A stretch of DNA of 56,711 nt from Actinomyces oris. GTDB taxonomy: Bacteria > Actinomycetota > Actinomycetes > Actinomycetales > Actinomycetaceae. The translations under genes and the position numbers were made by a program. This document shows positions 7,512 to 16,365 of the stretch, in pieces (the stretch's first letter is position 1; the number at the start of each line of letters is the position of its first letter). The stretch covers positions 1 through 56,711 of the forward strand of contig NZ_VICC01000009.1 of assembly GCF_006546825.1 (NCBI RefSeq), given 5' to 3'. Under the pieces are notes generated by a model. That model did no database searches. It was not told where the DNA came from and saw nothing but the letters and a program-made list of their open reading frames with translations.

Positions 7512-9109
7512 GCTGTGGCTCCGGGACGGGTAAAGGGCTTGAGCTCGCCCGAGCGCAGACGCAGCGCAGCGGCGAACCCAGGGGCGGGGGCCAGCGAGGT
7601 GGCCGCCCCCTTGGGGACTGTGGCAGTCAGCGCCTCGGTAACCGCTTCCACCAGGAGAGCACTGGCCTGAGCGGTCTGCTCCTCCAGTCCCAGGCGTCTG
7701 GCGGCTGCAACAGCCCCGTCGACACCGGCTGCCGCGGAGATGAGGAGGTCGATGACACTACCGGGGCTCAGTCTACGGATGTCCTGCGGGTTCTCGATAT
7801 TGGCCTCCAGGTAGCCGACCCAGGCCTCAATGGTCGCGGCTGCGTCATCACCCTGCCCCAGGAGCCTACGGGCATGCTCCTCGGCCCCCGCTTCGGCCCA
7901 GGCCCTACGAGCCTCGGCGCTCAAGGCGATCATGGCGGCCTGGAGCTGGTTGGCCAGGGCCTCGCGGGCATCGGTGGCCAGCTGGGAGAGCCCCTCGGCC
8001 CGGGCCTTGTCCGCCCGCCCCAGGAATCCTCTGCGCAGTCTGCCTCCCTGGGCCAGCGAGGCCAGGGGGCCTCCGGAGGAGGCCAGGGTGATCCACCGGG
8101 TGGCGGTGGCGCCCTGGCCTGCTGAACCGGCCCTGATGTCAGCGCTCAGCGCCTCAATGGCGGTCTCCCTCAGCTCCTGGCACGTCCTCTCCAGCTCCTG
8201 GGCCACCGCGTCCTGGGCGTCGACGTCGTCGGCCAGGCGCTCCAGGTCGGCGCGCAGAGTGCTCCACACCCCCCTGCCGGTACGCCGCACGAGACCGGCT
8301 GCACGGTGACGCCCGGCGAGGAGCTGCAGCCAGTCACGCAGCTCGCTGACGCCGTCATCCGACAGGAGCCCCTCGTGCGGCCCGGCATCCGGGACGACGA
8401 AGAAGGGTGCCTCCGACAGCCCCAGCCCCTGCAGGCGGGTAATGAGATCCCGACGCACCTCGGGCAGGATCTTCGCCGGTACCCGATTGAGAACCACGCC
8501 GATGGGGGTCTCGCGGCGCGCGGCCTCCTCCAGCGTCGTCCACGGCGTCTGGTCGCCGTAACGCGCCGCGGTGGTGACGAAGAGCCACAGGTCGGCGGCC
8601 TCCAGCAGCCTACCGGCCAGAGCCCGGTTGGCCTCGTGCACGGAGTCCAGGTCCGAGGCATCGATCAGGGCCAGGCCGGCCGGAATGGCAGCGGAGACCT
8701 CCTGGCGGCAGACCTGGGTCAGAGGGTGCTCGGACAGCGAGCCCATATCCTCAGGATTGGCCACCAGGACCGGGGTTCGAGTGGTGGGTCGGAGTACTCC
8801 GGCGACTGAGACCTCCTGGCCGAGCACGGAGTTGACGAGCGTGGACTTCCCGGCTCCCGTGGATCCCCCGACCACCACGATGGAGGGAACATCAGCATCC
8901 TGGAGGCGGGGAACGACCTGGTCACGGACCTGCCCGATGAGACCGTCGCGCAACGTGCGCGCAGCCTCGATGCCGTCGGCACTCAGGGCCAGGTCGAGGC
9001 GCTCGAGGTCCCGGACCAGGTCGGACAGGACATCGAGGAGCTGAGCGCGACTCAGGGCGGAGACGGGGGCGTCGTCCTTGGAGTGGCGCGAGGGGACAGG
9101 AGCGGGCAT
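7508..9109 (-). CDS. Dynamin-like GTPase, soluble partner of the downstream GTPase
   Basis: 533 residues. P-loop GGSTGAGKST at 81-90, a PTTRTP switch region (about 108-113) and G3 DASD at 150-153. The G4 position reads NRVP (208-211), so the base-specifying aspartate of NKxD is missing and guanine specificity may be relaxed. Long amphipathic helices fill the rest (about 260-480). No membrane segment is evident, unlike the partner gene. It is first in a gene pair with a 4-bp overlap. The start at 9109 has no Shine-Dalgarno. Instead a TAGTGT box lies 6 bases before the ATG, with TCGACT 17 bases further upstream, which suggests a leaderless mRNA. Confidence 0.83.
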   Translation of the reverse strand: MPAPVPSRHSKDDAPVSALSRAQLLDVLSDLVRDLERLDLALSADGIEAARTLRDGLIGQVRDQVVPRLQDADVPSIVVVGGSTGAGKSTLVNSVLGQEVSVAGVLRPTTRTPVLVANPEDMGSLSEHPLTQVCRQEVSAAIPAGLALIDASDLDSVHEANRALAGRLLEAADLWLFVTTAARYGDQTPWTTLEEAARRETPIGVVLNRVPAKILPEVRRDLITRLQGLGLSEAPFFVVPDAGPHEGLLSDDGVSELRDWLQLLAGRHRAAGLVRRTGRGVWSTLRADLERLADDVDAQDAVAQELERTCQELRETAIEALSADIRAGSAGQGATATRWITLASSGGPLASLAQGGRLRRGFLGRADKARAEGLSQLATDAREALANQLQAAMIALSAEARRAWAEAGAEEHARRLLGQGDDAAATIEAWVGYLEANIENPQDIRRLSPGSVIDLLISAAAGVDGAVAAARRLGLEEQTAQASALLVEAVTEALTATVPKGAATSLAPAPGFAAALRLRSGELKPFTRPGATA

Positions 9110-9417
9110 GTGCCAACACTATGAGCACAGCGCAGCAGAGTCGACGATTGATCTCGACAGTTCACACCACATGTGTCGCAAGCTCAGTGAGAATCTCCTG
9201 TCACTCCGCTGTGACCACCGCGAGCGCGCGCCGAGTCCCCCTCGAGAAGGCGGATGACACTCTCAGGCGGGCCGGGAACGCAGCCGCCGGCCACGCCCTC
9301 AGAAGCGGGGAGCTCACGGGGCGATGAGTGCGACACCATCGTCACAGCCCCGGCGAATCGGCGACCCGAACGGTCGATAGTCCGCGGAATATCAACCTTC
9401 TCGGCCTCGACCGCCAG
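9110..9417. other. Intergenic region between GTPase operon and tRNA-Arg
   Basis: 308 bases. Apart from the candidate promoter next to the GTPase start I see no gene, strong hairpin or repeat. Short open frames here lack ribosome sites and recognisable products. Confidence 0.5.
9116..9144 (-). promoter_or_regulatory. Candidate promoter of the GTPase operon (leaderless)
   Basis: On the minus strand TCGACT (9144-9139) and TAGTGT (9121-9116) are separated by 17 bases. The ATG follows after 6 bases, so the +1 would be at or next to the start codon. This is a motif match by eye only. Confidence 0.35.
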
Positions 9418-9490
9418 TGCCCCCGGCCGGACTCGAACCGGCAACCTGCGGATTAGAAGGCCGATGCTCTATCCATTGAGCTACGGAGGC
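9418..9490 (-). tRNA. tRNA-Arg (anticodon TCT)
   Basis: 73 bases on the minus strand, with 7-bp acceptor pairing (GCCTCCG with CGGGGGC, one G-U), a D arm GCTC...GAGC, a TCT anticodon in the CTTCTAA loop and a T arm CCGG-TTCGAGT-CCGG. CCA is not encoded. The anticodon stem has non-Watson-Crick pairs at its top (T with C) and at its loop end (C with T). It reads AGA codons. Confidence 0.88.
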
Positions 9491-9885
9491 GTGCGCGAAG
9501 CGCCTCACCAGCCTACGCCATCAACCCGGCGGCCCCACCCCCGACGAGGGGGACGTCCCGAGGCGGTCGTCAGCACCAGAAGACGATCTCGAGAAGATCA
9601 CATCGCCATGACGAGAACGCATCGATCTGAACGAGCGAATGGTTCTGCGCAGCCGCGACGTTCACGCCTCACACTGCTGAGCACAATCACCGCAATACGA
9701 CCGTGATCGCACTGCAACAACCCTGTGACCGATTCGATCGACACCGGGGAGGGCCCGCACCTGCCCCGACGGCGTCGTCCGCGTGTATCCAACCTCACGC
9801 CGGGGAGTCCTCACTCTTAGCGACGACGACGAAACACCAGTATCGTGGCCGCAGCCCCATCCCACACCTCCGGAAGGACTGCGCC
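9491..9885. other. Intergenic region between tRNA-Arg and the FHA-ABC exporter
   Basis: 395 bases. The reading frame of the downstream exporter is open from 9703, but codon content and the position of the ribosome site place its start at 9886. I see only a small CCCCC/GGGGG hairpin near 9540 and no other gene or repeat. Confidence 0.5.
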
Positions 9886-12573
9886 TTGCCCACTCCCGCA
9901 CTCATCGTGCGCTCCCTCTCTGCCCAGTCATCACTGGAGCCCCACACCTTCACCGCTCCTTTCACCGTGGGACGCTCACCGGACAGCGACGTTCAGATCG
10001 TCCACCCCCTTGTCTCCCGCACTCACCTCCAGGTGACCCCCACCCCGACCGGGTGGGCGGTGAGGTGCCAGGGCCGTAATGGCATGCTCGTCAACGGGGC
10101 CGTGACGCGCGAGGCGCTCGTGACTCAGGGGACTCGAATCCAGCTGGGCGACGCCTCCGGGCCAGCGCTGGGGCTCACTCCGGTCGTCTCCGGCAGCGCG
10201 CCTCAGGCCGGCGCCCCCAACCAGCCCCGGCAGATGGGCCAGCCCGCGCCATCCGCGCCGAGCGCCCCTTTCATCCCATCGCAGCCGAGTGCGGCCTCCG
10301 CCCCGCAAGCCGCACCCCTCCAGCGCCCGGCAGGCCCGACCCCGGCCGCGGCCCTCCCGGCGCAGGCCGCGCCCATGCCCCAGGCCATGGCATCGGCGTC
10401 CTCTGCAGCCACCTACGTGGCACCCCCGGGCCGCCAGGCGCCTCCCTCATCGAGCTCAGCGGGCTCGGGAGCCTTCCCCACCTCACGCCACACGCTCAAG
10501 TCCTTCCGCGTCACCTCCTCGGGCACCATCGGGCGCGCGCCCGACAACACCCTGGTCCTGGATGACCCGCTCATCTCCAAGCACCACGCCCGTATCGACG
10601 TCTCCCCCAACGGCATGGTCGTCACCGACCTGGGATCCACCAACGGTCTGTACGTCGCCGGGCAGCGCGTGTCGCAGGTCCAGGTCACCCAGCCCGTGCT
10701 GATGGGTCTGGGATCGACCTTCATCGCCCTGAGCCCGGACGGTCTGTGCGAGGTCCAGGTCGCCGGCGGAGCCGGCGGCGAGCTGGTGGGTAAGGACCTG
10801 ACCTTCCGGGTCAACAACGGCAGCATGACGCTGCTCGACGGCATCTCCTTCTCGCTGCCGGGCAACGAGCTGCTGGCCGTCGTCGGCCCGTCGGGAGCCG
10901 GGAAGTCGACGCTGCTCAAGGCCCTCACCGGCGAGCAGAAGGCCCAGGAGGGCCAGGTGCTCTTCAACGGGCTGGACGTGTACGAGCACTACCCGGTCAT
11001 GCGCAACAAGATCGGCGTGGTCCCCCAGAGCGACGTCATCCACTCGGCCCTCACTGTCCGCAAGACCCTCGAGTACGCCGCTGAGCTGCGCTTCGCCAAG
11101 GACGTGTCCAAGGCCGAGCGGCGCCAACGCATCGCCGAGGTCCTGGAGGACCTCGACCTGACCGCGCACGTGGACAAGCGGGTCAAGAAGCTCTCCGGAG
11201 GCCAGCGCAAGCGGGTCTCCACCGCCATCGAGCTGCTGACGCGCCCCAGCCTCCTGTTCCTCGACGAGCCCACCTCCGGTCTGGACCCCCAGCTGGACCG
11301 TGACGTCATGGACCTGCTGGCGTCCCTGGCTCACGGGACGCGTCCTGGCGACAGCGGCCGCACGGTCGTCGTCGTCACCCACAATGAGAACCACATCGAC
11401 CGCGCGGACAAGGTCCTCATCCTGGCGGCGGGCGGCAAGCCCGTCTACTACGGCTCCCCCCGCGAGGTACTCCCCTACTTCCGCCAGAGGCTCAACGAGA
11501 TCGCCTCTCAGGGCCGCCTGCTGCTCAACACCCCGAAGGGCACCCTGCCCGACCCACCCGCCGTGGACGGCTACGCCGACGTCTACGCCCTCATCCGCAA
11601 CCACACCGCGGAGCTGCGTCAGTACATGGAGGCCACAGTGCCTTCGACGCGGCGCGGAGGGGCTCCCGCAGCGGCCGCGGGACCGGCGACGCAGGAGAAG
11701 CCGCCCAAGCAGCAGTCCGTGCTCAGGCAGGTCTCGACCCTTGTGCGGCGCCAGCTGCGGATCGTGGCGGCGGATCCGTCCTACCTCGCCTTCATGCTGC
11801 TGCTCCCCATCATTATGGGACTGCTCACCAAGGCCATCGAGGGCAGCGACGGCTTCGCGGTCCCCCACTACCCGGAGCCCACTCCCCCGACACCGGAGAA
11901 CCCCACTCCCCCGATCATCAAGTACTCCAGCCAGGCCCTGCAGCTGTTGGTCATCCTCATCACCGGGGCGGCCTTCTCGGGGATGTCGGCGACCATCCGC
12001 GACCTCATCGGGGAACGGGACGTCTTCCTGCGGGAGAAGGCCGTCGGCCTGAGATCCGGCGCCTACCTGTTCTCCAAGGCGACCATCCTGGCGCTCATCA
12101 CCACCATTCAGACCGCACTGATGCTGGGCATCGCCCTGGCCCTCAACAAGGGCCCCACCGATGCCGTCATCCTGGAGGGGTGGCCGGGACTCGAGCTGGC
12201 CTTCTGCTGCTGGGCCGTCGCCTTCGTCTCCGGGCTCCTGGGCCTGGCGGTCTCCGCGATGGTCTCCTCCTCCGAGCAGGTCATGCCGGTCCTGGTGGTC
12301 TCCATCATGGCCCAGCTGGTTCTGTCCGGCGGAATCATCCCGATCTCGGGACGGGCGGTCTTCGAGCAGCTCGCCTGGTTCATGCCATCGCGGTGGGGTT
12401 ACGCCATGGCCGCCTCCACGTTGGAAATGCTCGCCATCCTGCCCAACCGCGACGACGCGCTGTGGAAGCACGAGACCGCGCAGTGGCTGACGGACTACGG
12501 CCTGCTCTCAGCCATCGGACTGGTCTGCATGGTGATGTGCTACGTCGCCCTGGCTCGCCGCGGGCGTCGCTGA
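9886..12573 (+). CDS. FHA-FHA-ABC exporter (Rv1747-like)
   Basis: 895 residues from a TTG start at 9886, chosen because GGAAGGA sits 7 bases upstream and the first residues (PTPALIVRSL) lead directly into an FHA domain. FHA 1 (about 8-95) has GRS at 29-31 and SRTH at 44-47. A Pro/Ala-rich linker follows. FHA 2 (about 195-290) has GRAPDN, SKHH and GSTNG. Next come an ABCG-type ATPase (about 305-540; Walker A GPSGAGKST near 333, LSGGQRKR near 435, LLFLDEPTSGLD near 455) and an ABC-2 membrane domain of about six helices (630-895). FHA domains bind phosphothreonine, so transport is probably gated by Ser/Thr kinases. The architecture equals mycobacterial Rv1747, a substrate of PknF. A kinase gene lies convergently next door. 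The exported substrate is unknown. Confidence 0.9.
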   Translation: MPTPALIVRSLSAQSSLEPHTFTAPFTVGRSPDSDVQIVHPLVSRTHLQVTPTPTGWAVRCQGRNGMLVNGAVTREALVTQGTRIQLGDASGPALGLTPVVSGSAPQAGAPNQPRQMGQPAPSAPSAPFIPSQPSAASAPQAAPLQRPAGPTPAAALPAQAAPMPQAMASASSAATYVAPPGRQAPPSSSSAGSGAFPTSRHTLKSFRVTSSGTIGRAPDNTLVLDDPLISKHHARIDVSPNGMVVTDLGSTNGLYVAGQRVSQVQVTQPVLMGLGSTFIALSPDGLCEVQVAGGAGGELVGKDLTFRVNNGSMTLLDGISFSLPGNELLAVVGPSGAGKSTLLKALTGEQKAQEGQVLFNGLDVYEHYPVMRNKIGVVPQSDVIHSALTVRKTLEYAAELRFAKDVSKAERRQRIAEVLEDLDLTAHVDKRVKKLSGGQRKRVSTAIELLTRPSLLFLDEPTSGLDPQLDRDVMDLLASLAHGTRPGDSGRTVVVVTHNENHIDRADKVLILAAGGKPVYYGSPREVLPYFRQRLNEIASQGRLLLNTPKGTLPDPPAVDGYADVYALIRNHTAELRQYMEATVPSTRRGGAPAAAAGPATQEKPPKQQSVLRQVSTLVRRQLRIVAADPSYLAFMLLLPIIMGLLTKAIEGSDGFAVPHYPEPTPPTPENPTPPIIKYSSQALQLLVILITGAAFSGMSATIRDLIGERDVFLREKAVGLRSGAYLFSKATILALITTIQTALMLGIALALNKGPTDAVILEGWPGLELAFCCWAVAFVSGLLGLAVSAMVSSSEQVMPVLVVSIMAQLVLSGGIIPISGRAVFEQLAWFMPSRWGYAMAASTLEMLAILPNRDDALWKHETAQWLTDYGLLSAIGLVCMVMCYVALARRGRR

Positions 12574-12600
12574 TCCCCTTTCGAGCCCTCCCGAGTATGA

Positions 12601-12642
12601 GCGCCGGGGTGCCGACCACTGAGCTGGTCGGCACCCCGGCGC
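12601..12642. terminator. Bidirectional terminator between the ABC exporter and the kinase
   Basis: Perfect 18-bp stem (12601-12618 with 12625-12642) and a 6-base loop, placed between two convergent genes. A GTTTC run follows on the plus strand. Confidence 0.8.
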
Positions 12643-12660
12643 CGCGTTTCGCAGGTGTTC

Positions 12661-15168
12661 CTACTTGCTGGTGATGCGGGAGACCACCAGATCGAAGAAG
12701 TAGGAGGATCCTTGTGCGACCAGGAGGCGGGCATCGCTCTGGTCCTTCGCGGGAGGGACGGTGCCGCCGTAGGCGCCGGGAACCTTCCAGCCGACCTTGC
12801 CCGTATCGGGCGATACGGCGACGACGAGGTTCCCAGGATCACTCGCCGAGCTGCTGTACTCCCCGACCTCCACCAGCACCTGTCCGTCACTGAGCAGCCC
12901 AATGGGCCTGATGTGGCACCCGTCACTCTGCGAGAACTCGGGTAGCGCGAGCTTCTTGCCACCGGCCTTGGCCGTGCAGGCACTCTTATCGACCACGACG
13001 TCGACCGTGCCGCCGGGGCCGATGACCGGAGTGGTCGAGGAAGAGGCCTTGGCCAAGGAGGAGTAGGCGTCCTTCAGCGCCGAGGCATCCAGTGGCGCTG
13101 ACGCTGCCCACCAGTGCTTCTCCGAGAACTTGCCTGAGACGGTTCCCGCCTCGCTGCCGTTGGCCTTGTAGATCGTGGCACCCGAGGACGTCACTCGAGA
13201 GAAGACCTCCGGCCCGGACTCGATGTTGAATCCACCGGGGAATCGAGTGTCCTCATCGAAGTCCGAGTCCGGCTGCTCGCCGCGCTCCGAGACGAGCACC
13301 TCTCCGGTCTTGGCCGACAGCACCTGGAACTGTCGCGACTTGATCTCGTAGGTGAGGATGAAACCGTTAGCGACCCGGCCTCCCTTGTACTGGCCGGAAG
13401 CGGTCCACTTCTCCTTGCCGGATGCGTCGTATCCCCTCATGGGGCCTCCGTCGGAGGACTCCCCCTTGTCGGACACGATGCCGAGCTCCGGTGTCGCGCC
13501 GATATAGAAGGAGCCCTTGGAGAAGGGCACCTTGGAGGTCTTGCCCGTAGCCCCGATGACTGTGGACTCGTCACTGGTCTGGGTGCAGAGCATCGAGCCA
13601 CCGACCCAGGGGAGGGCCTTGTAGCACTCACCGCTCCACACCGGCGTCGTCGTGCTCTTCGTGAGATCCACGAGGTGCTTCTTGCCATCGCGTTGGAAGG
13701 CGATCGTGGCTCCGTCTGCGGATGCGACGGGTTCGGAGACCTCCGAGTAGCGCAGCTCCTCTCGGACACCGTTGCCGGCGGGCAGGGCCGCCGCCCACCG
13801 GTTGTCGATCTCCGCTCCGGAGAAGAAGTACCACCAGGTCGCTCCCGCCCCCACCACTGCCAGGACGGTGACCACGGCGACCGCAGCCACCCACCGACGG
13901 CGCCACCACCGACGGCGCGCGCCGGCCTGCGGCCCACCCGTCGCAGCCTGCGGATACTGCGAGCCCGGCTGACCGGAGAAAGCGGACGCAGCCGGGCTGG
14001 GGCCACCGGGGCTGGTCGGCAGCGCAGGAGCGGCGAAGCCCGCGGTCCCTGCCGTTCCCGGACTGAGAGGAACCTGTCCGGGTCCCGGGACGTACTGCTG
14101 CCCGCCCACCAGGGTCGGCGCATCCGGGGCGAAGGCCATCGTGGCCGAGGTCGCCGAGGGACTCGGCAGCGTCGCCGGCGGCGCCGCGGGCTCGGCAGGA
14201 GGGAGGGCGTCCCAGTCGTAGGGAACGAGCGAGGCCGTCGACTGCGGAGGCGAGGCGAGGCGAGGCGCTGCGGGAAGACCGGCCAGAGCGGACTGCATGA
14301 CGTCCAGGCGCTGGGCGACGTCCTCAATGGAAGGACGCATATCGGGCTGCTTGGAGATCATCGAGGCGATGAGCTCCCACAGCGGGTCGGGCACTCCCAG
14401 AGGCCGGCCCGCGTCACGTCGGGCGTGCTGGCTGAGCAGCTGGGCGGGCTCCCCCACGAACGGCGTCGTCCCACACGTCATCTCATAGAGCATGATGCCC
14501 AGTGAGTAGATGTCGGCGGCGGAGGTCGGGGCCTGCAGCGACAGAATCTCCGGCGCCATGTACAGCGGTGTTCCGATGGCCCCCGTGAGGTGGGAGGCGG
14601 AGAAGGTGTCGCAGATGCGCGCCACCCCGAAGTCCGCGAGTCGGGGCACAACGGTCTCGGGCACCTCCTCTCCCGGGGCGACACCAACGACGACCGTCTC
14701 AGCCGGGTCGCCGCCCCGGCTGAGACGGGAGCTGAGCAGGACATTGGCGGGTTTGATGTCCCGGTGGATCACGCCGGCCCGATGAACCGCGGACAGTCCC
14801 TGAGCGATACGCGTCCCCAGGGACGCCACCTGCGCAGGTGGCAGACTGCCGTGAACCCTCAGAAGATCTCTCAGGTCACCGCCGTTGACGTAGTCCATGA
14901 CGATCGCGAAGGTGGAGCCCTCGATGACGACGTCACGAATGGCGACGACATAGGGGCTGCGTACCCGCAGCAGAGTGGAGCGCTCCTTGATGAAGCGCTC
15001 CACGACGTCGGGATTCTCCACCAGCTCCGCACGCAGAACCTTGAAGGCCAAGGTCTCGCGGGCATCCGTGCGCCGACCGCGCCAGACCTCTCCCTGGGCG
15101 CCCACACCGATCCGGGCCTCCATGATGTAGGAGCTTCCGAGGTGACGGGGGTCGGGGCTTTGGGACAT
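12661..15168 (-). CDS. Membrane Ser/Thr protein kinase (PknB-type) with extracytoplasmic sensor domain
   Basis: 835 residues. The kinase domain (about 14-290) has the glycine loop GVGAQGEV (21-28), Lys43, HRDIKPAN (catalytic Asp137), DFG (179-181) and APE (205-207). About 30 extra residues sit between HRDIKPANVLL and DFG, longer than usual. A Pro/Ala/Ser-rich linker (about 300-420) leads to one membrane helix (about 427-450). The roughly 380-residue extracytoplasmic part has repeated strand patterns such as GTVSGKFSEKHWW and GKVGWKVPGAYGG, suggesting a beta-propeller-like sensor. Two cysteine pairs may form disulfides. GGAG lies 5 bases before the ATG. Its convergent neighbour is the FHA-ABC exporter, a plausible substrate. 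It is not a PASTA kinase. Confidence 0.9.
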   Translation of the reverse strand: MSQSPDPRHLGSSYIMEARIGVGAQGEVWRGRRTDARETLAFKVLRAELVENPDVVERFIKERSTLLRVRSPYVVAIRDVVIEGSTFAIVMDYVNGGDLRDLLRVHGSLPPAQVASLGTRIAQGLSAVHRAGVIHRDIKPANVLLSSRLSRGGDPAETVVVGVAPGEEVPETVVPRLADFGVARICDTFSASHLTGAIGTPLYMAPEILSLQAPTSAADIYSLGIMLYEMTCGTTPFVGEPAQLLSQHARRDAGRPLGVPDPLWELIASMISKQPDMRPSIEDVAQRLDVMQSALAGLPAAPRLASPPQSTASLVPYDWDALPPAEPAAPPATLPSPSATSATMAFAPDAPTLVGGQQYVPGPGQVPLSPGTAGTAGFAAPALPTSPGGPSPAASAFSGQPGSQYPQAATGGPQAGARRRWWRRRWVAAVAVVTVLAVVGAGATWWYFFSGAEIDNRWAAALPAGNGVREELRYSEVSEPVASADGATIAFQRDGKKHLVDLTKSTTTPVWSGECYKALPWVGGSMLCTQTSDESTVIGATGKTSKVPFSKGSFYIGATPELGIVSDKGESSDGGPMRGYDASGKEKWTASGQYKGGRVANGFILTYEIKSRQFQVLSAKTGEVLVSERGEQPDSDFDEDTRFPGGFNIESGPEVFSRVTSSGATIYKANGSEAGTVSGKFSEKHWWAASAPLDASALKDAYSSLAKASSSTTPVIGPGGTVDVVVDKSACTAKAGGKKLALPEFSQSDGCHIRPIGLLSDGQVLVEVGEYSSSASDPGNLVVAVSPDTGKVGWKVPGAYGGTVPPAKDQSDARLLVAQGSSYFFDLVVSRITSK

Positions 15169-15326
15169 CAGTGCTCCGTGTTACTCAAGGGCGGTCAGAC
15201 TTCATGGAGACCTTATCTCGATCTTTGCACCGCCGGACTGCTATGCCAGGACACGGTCACCCATCGCGCCTCGAATGTCACCACCCCCATGGGAGGGTCC
15301 ACGGACCTGAAACTCGCCGAGATGAC

Positions 15327-15332
15327 TACAGT
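15327..15332 (+). promoter_or_regulatory. Candidate -10 box (TACAGT) of orn
   Basis: TACAGT lies 7 bases before the in-frame GTG at 15340. No Shine-Dalgarno precedes that codon, which fits a leaderless start. Confidence 0.3.
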
Positions 15333-15339
15333 GGTTCCC

Positions 15340-15963
15340 GTGAGCAAGCAGATGACTACCTCTGACCCGCTGGTGTGGATCGACTGTGAGATGACGGGGC
15401 TGGACCAGAGCGCCGACGCGCTCATCGAGGTCGCCGTCGTCGTCACCGACTATGAGCTCAAGCCCCTGGCGGAGGGAATCGATGTGCTCATCAAGCCTCC
15501 CGCCGCTGCGCTGGAGCAGATGGACGACTACGTGCGCAACATGCACACCTCCTCCGGCCTCCTGGCCGCCCTGGAGGACGGGGTGACCATGGAGACCGCC
15601 CGAACCACGGTCCTGGACTACGTGACCTCCCTGGTTCCCGAGCCCCGCACCGCCCAGCTCGCGGGGAACTCCGTGGGCACGGACAAGGCGTTCCTGGCTC
15701 GCGACATGCCCGAGCTCATCGAGCACCTCCACTACCGGATCGTGGACGTCTCCTCCCTCAAGGAGCTGGCCAAGCGCTGGTACCCCAGGACCTTCTTCCA
15801 CGCGCCGAAGAAGGCCGGCGGGCACCGTGCGCTGGCGGACATCCTGGAGTCCATCGACGAGCTGCGTTACTACCGCGAAGTCCTGTTCCCCGCCGGGGAG
15901 GGCCCGAGCTCTCAGGAGTGCAAGGACGTGGCTGAGCGGATCCTCAACACACCTACCAGGTGA
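15340..15963 (+). CDS. orn: Oligoribonuclease
   Basis: DEDDh 3'-5' exoribonuclease that degrades 2-5-nt RNA and pGpG remnants of mRNA and c-di-GMP decay. 207 residues if started at the GTG at 15340, or 203 from the ATG at 15352. No start has a good Shine-Dalgarno. A TACAGT box before 15340 favours that one as leaderless. Catalytic residues are clear: WIDCEMTGLD (Asp15, Glu17), NSVGTDKAFLARDMP and HRALADILES. Family features RWYPR and KKAGGHRAL near the C-terminus are present. The open frame extends far upstream, but that part overlaps the kinase gene in antisense and is not coding. It faces away from the kinase gene. Confidence 0.93.
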   Translation: MSKQMTTSDPLVWIDCEMTGLDQSADALIEVAVVVTDYELKPLAEGIDVLIKPPAAALEQMDDYVRNMHTSSGLLAALEDGVTMETARTTVLDYVTSLVPEPRTAQLAGNSVGTDKAFLARDMPELIEHLHYRIVDVSSLKELAKRWYPRTFFHAPKKAGGHRALADILESIDELRYYREVLFPAGEGPSSQECKDVAERILNTPTR

Positions 15964-16081
15964 GCGGGACGACGGCGTCCTCGGCGCACCCATCGAACGT
16001 GACGTAGTGCACCAACTCCAGTTTGGTGTGCGGGCTGAGGAGCGGATACAGTACCGACTCGTTGCGGTGATACCGTACGTG

Positions 16082-16157
16082 GTGGCTGTAGCTCAGTCGG
16101 CAGAGCGCCTGGTTGTGGTCCAGGAGGTCGCGGGTTCAAACCCCGTCAGCCACCCCA
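16082..16157 (+). tRNA. tRNA-His (anticodon GTG)
   Basis: 76 bases including an encoded CCA (16155-16157). The acceptor pairs GTGGCTG with CAGCCAC. The extra G at 16081 can pair with C at the discriminator position, the G-1 identity element of tRNA-His. The anticodon loop reads TTGTGGT and the T arm GCGGG-TTCAAAC-CCCGT. It stands alone between orn and the glycopolymer locus. No duplicated 3' end or integrase was seen that would mark it as an attachment site. Confidence 0.95.
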
Positions 16158-16365
16158 CTGATGGCAGGGATTATCCCTCCCCTCATCCCCCTCCCAAGGC
16201 AGCAAACGACGCTGCCACCTTAGCGGCGCAGATTTGCTGCGGACAGCGATGGCTTCAGCAGTTCTCCTGCGCCCCGACAAATGAGCAACGCACTCACTGC
16301 GACGCCCCTGCCGGCGCCGCAGGTCCTTGATGCTCCGACAACCAACCTTCGAGAAAGTCCCTCCC

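Noticed and set aside
9703..9885. Upstream part of the exporter reading frame as coding sequence
   Set aside because: The 61 codons before 9886 show no domain and contain no ribosome site, while a TTG with GGAAGGA fits exactly at the start of the FHA domain.
10483..12471. Long open frame of 662 codons on the minus strand
   Set aside because: It is antisense to the FHA-ABC exporter, has Arg/Gly/Asp-rich low-information composition and no ribosome site. Such shadows are expected in GC-rich DNA. The same applies to 29069-30895, 34398-35936 and 51071-52738 on the plus strand.
16082..16157. tRNA-His as an attachment site for an integrated island carrying the glycopolymer genes
   Set aside because: No integrase, no repeat of the tRNA 3' end and no mobile-element genes are visible. 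Base composition of the coding genes matches the rest of the window.
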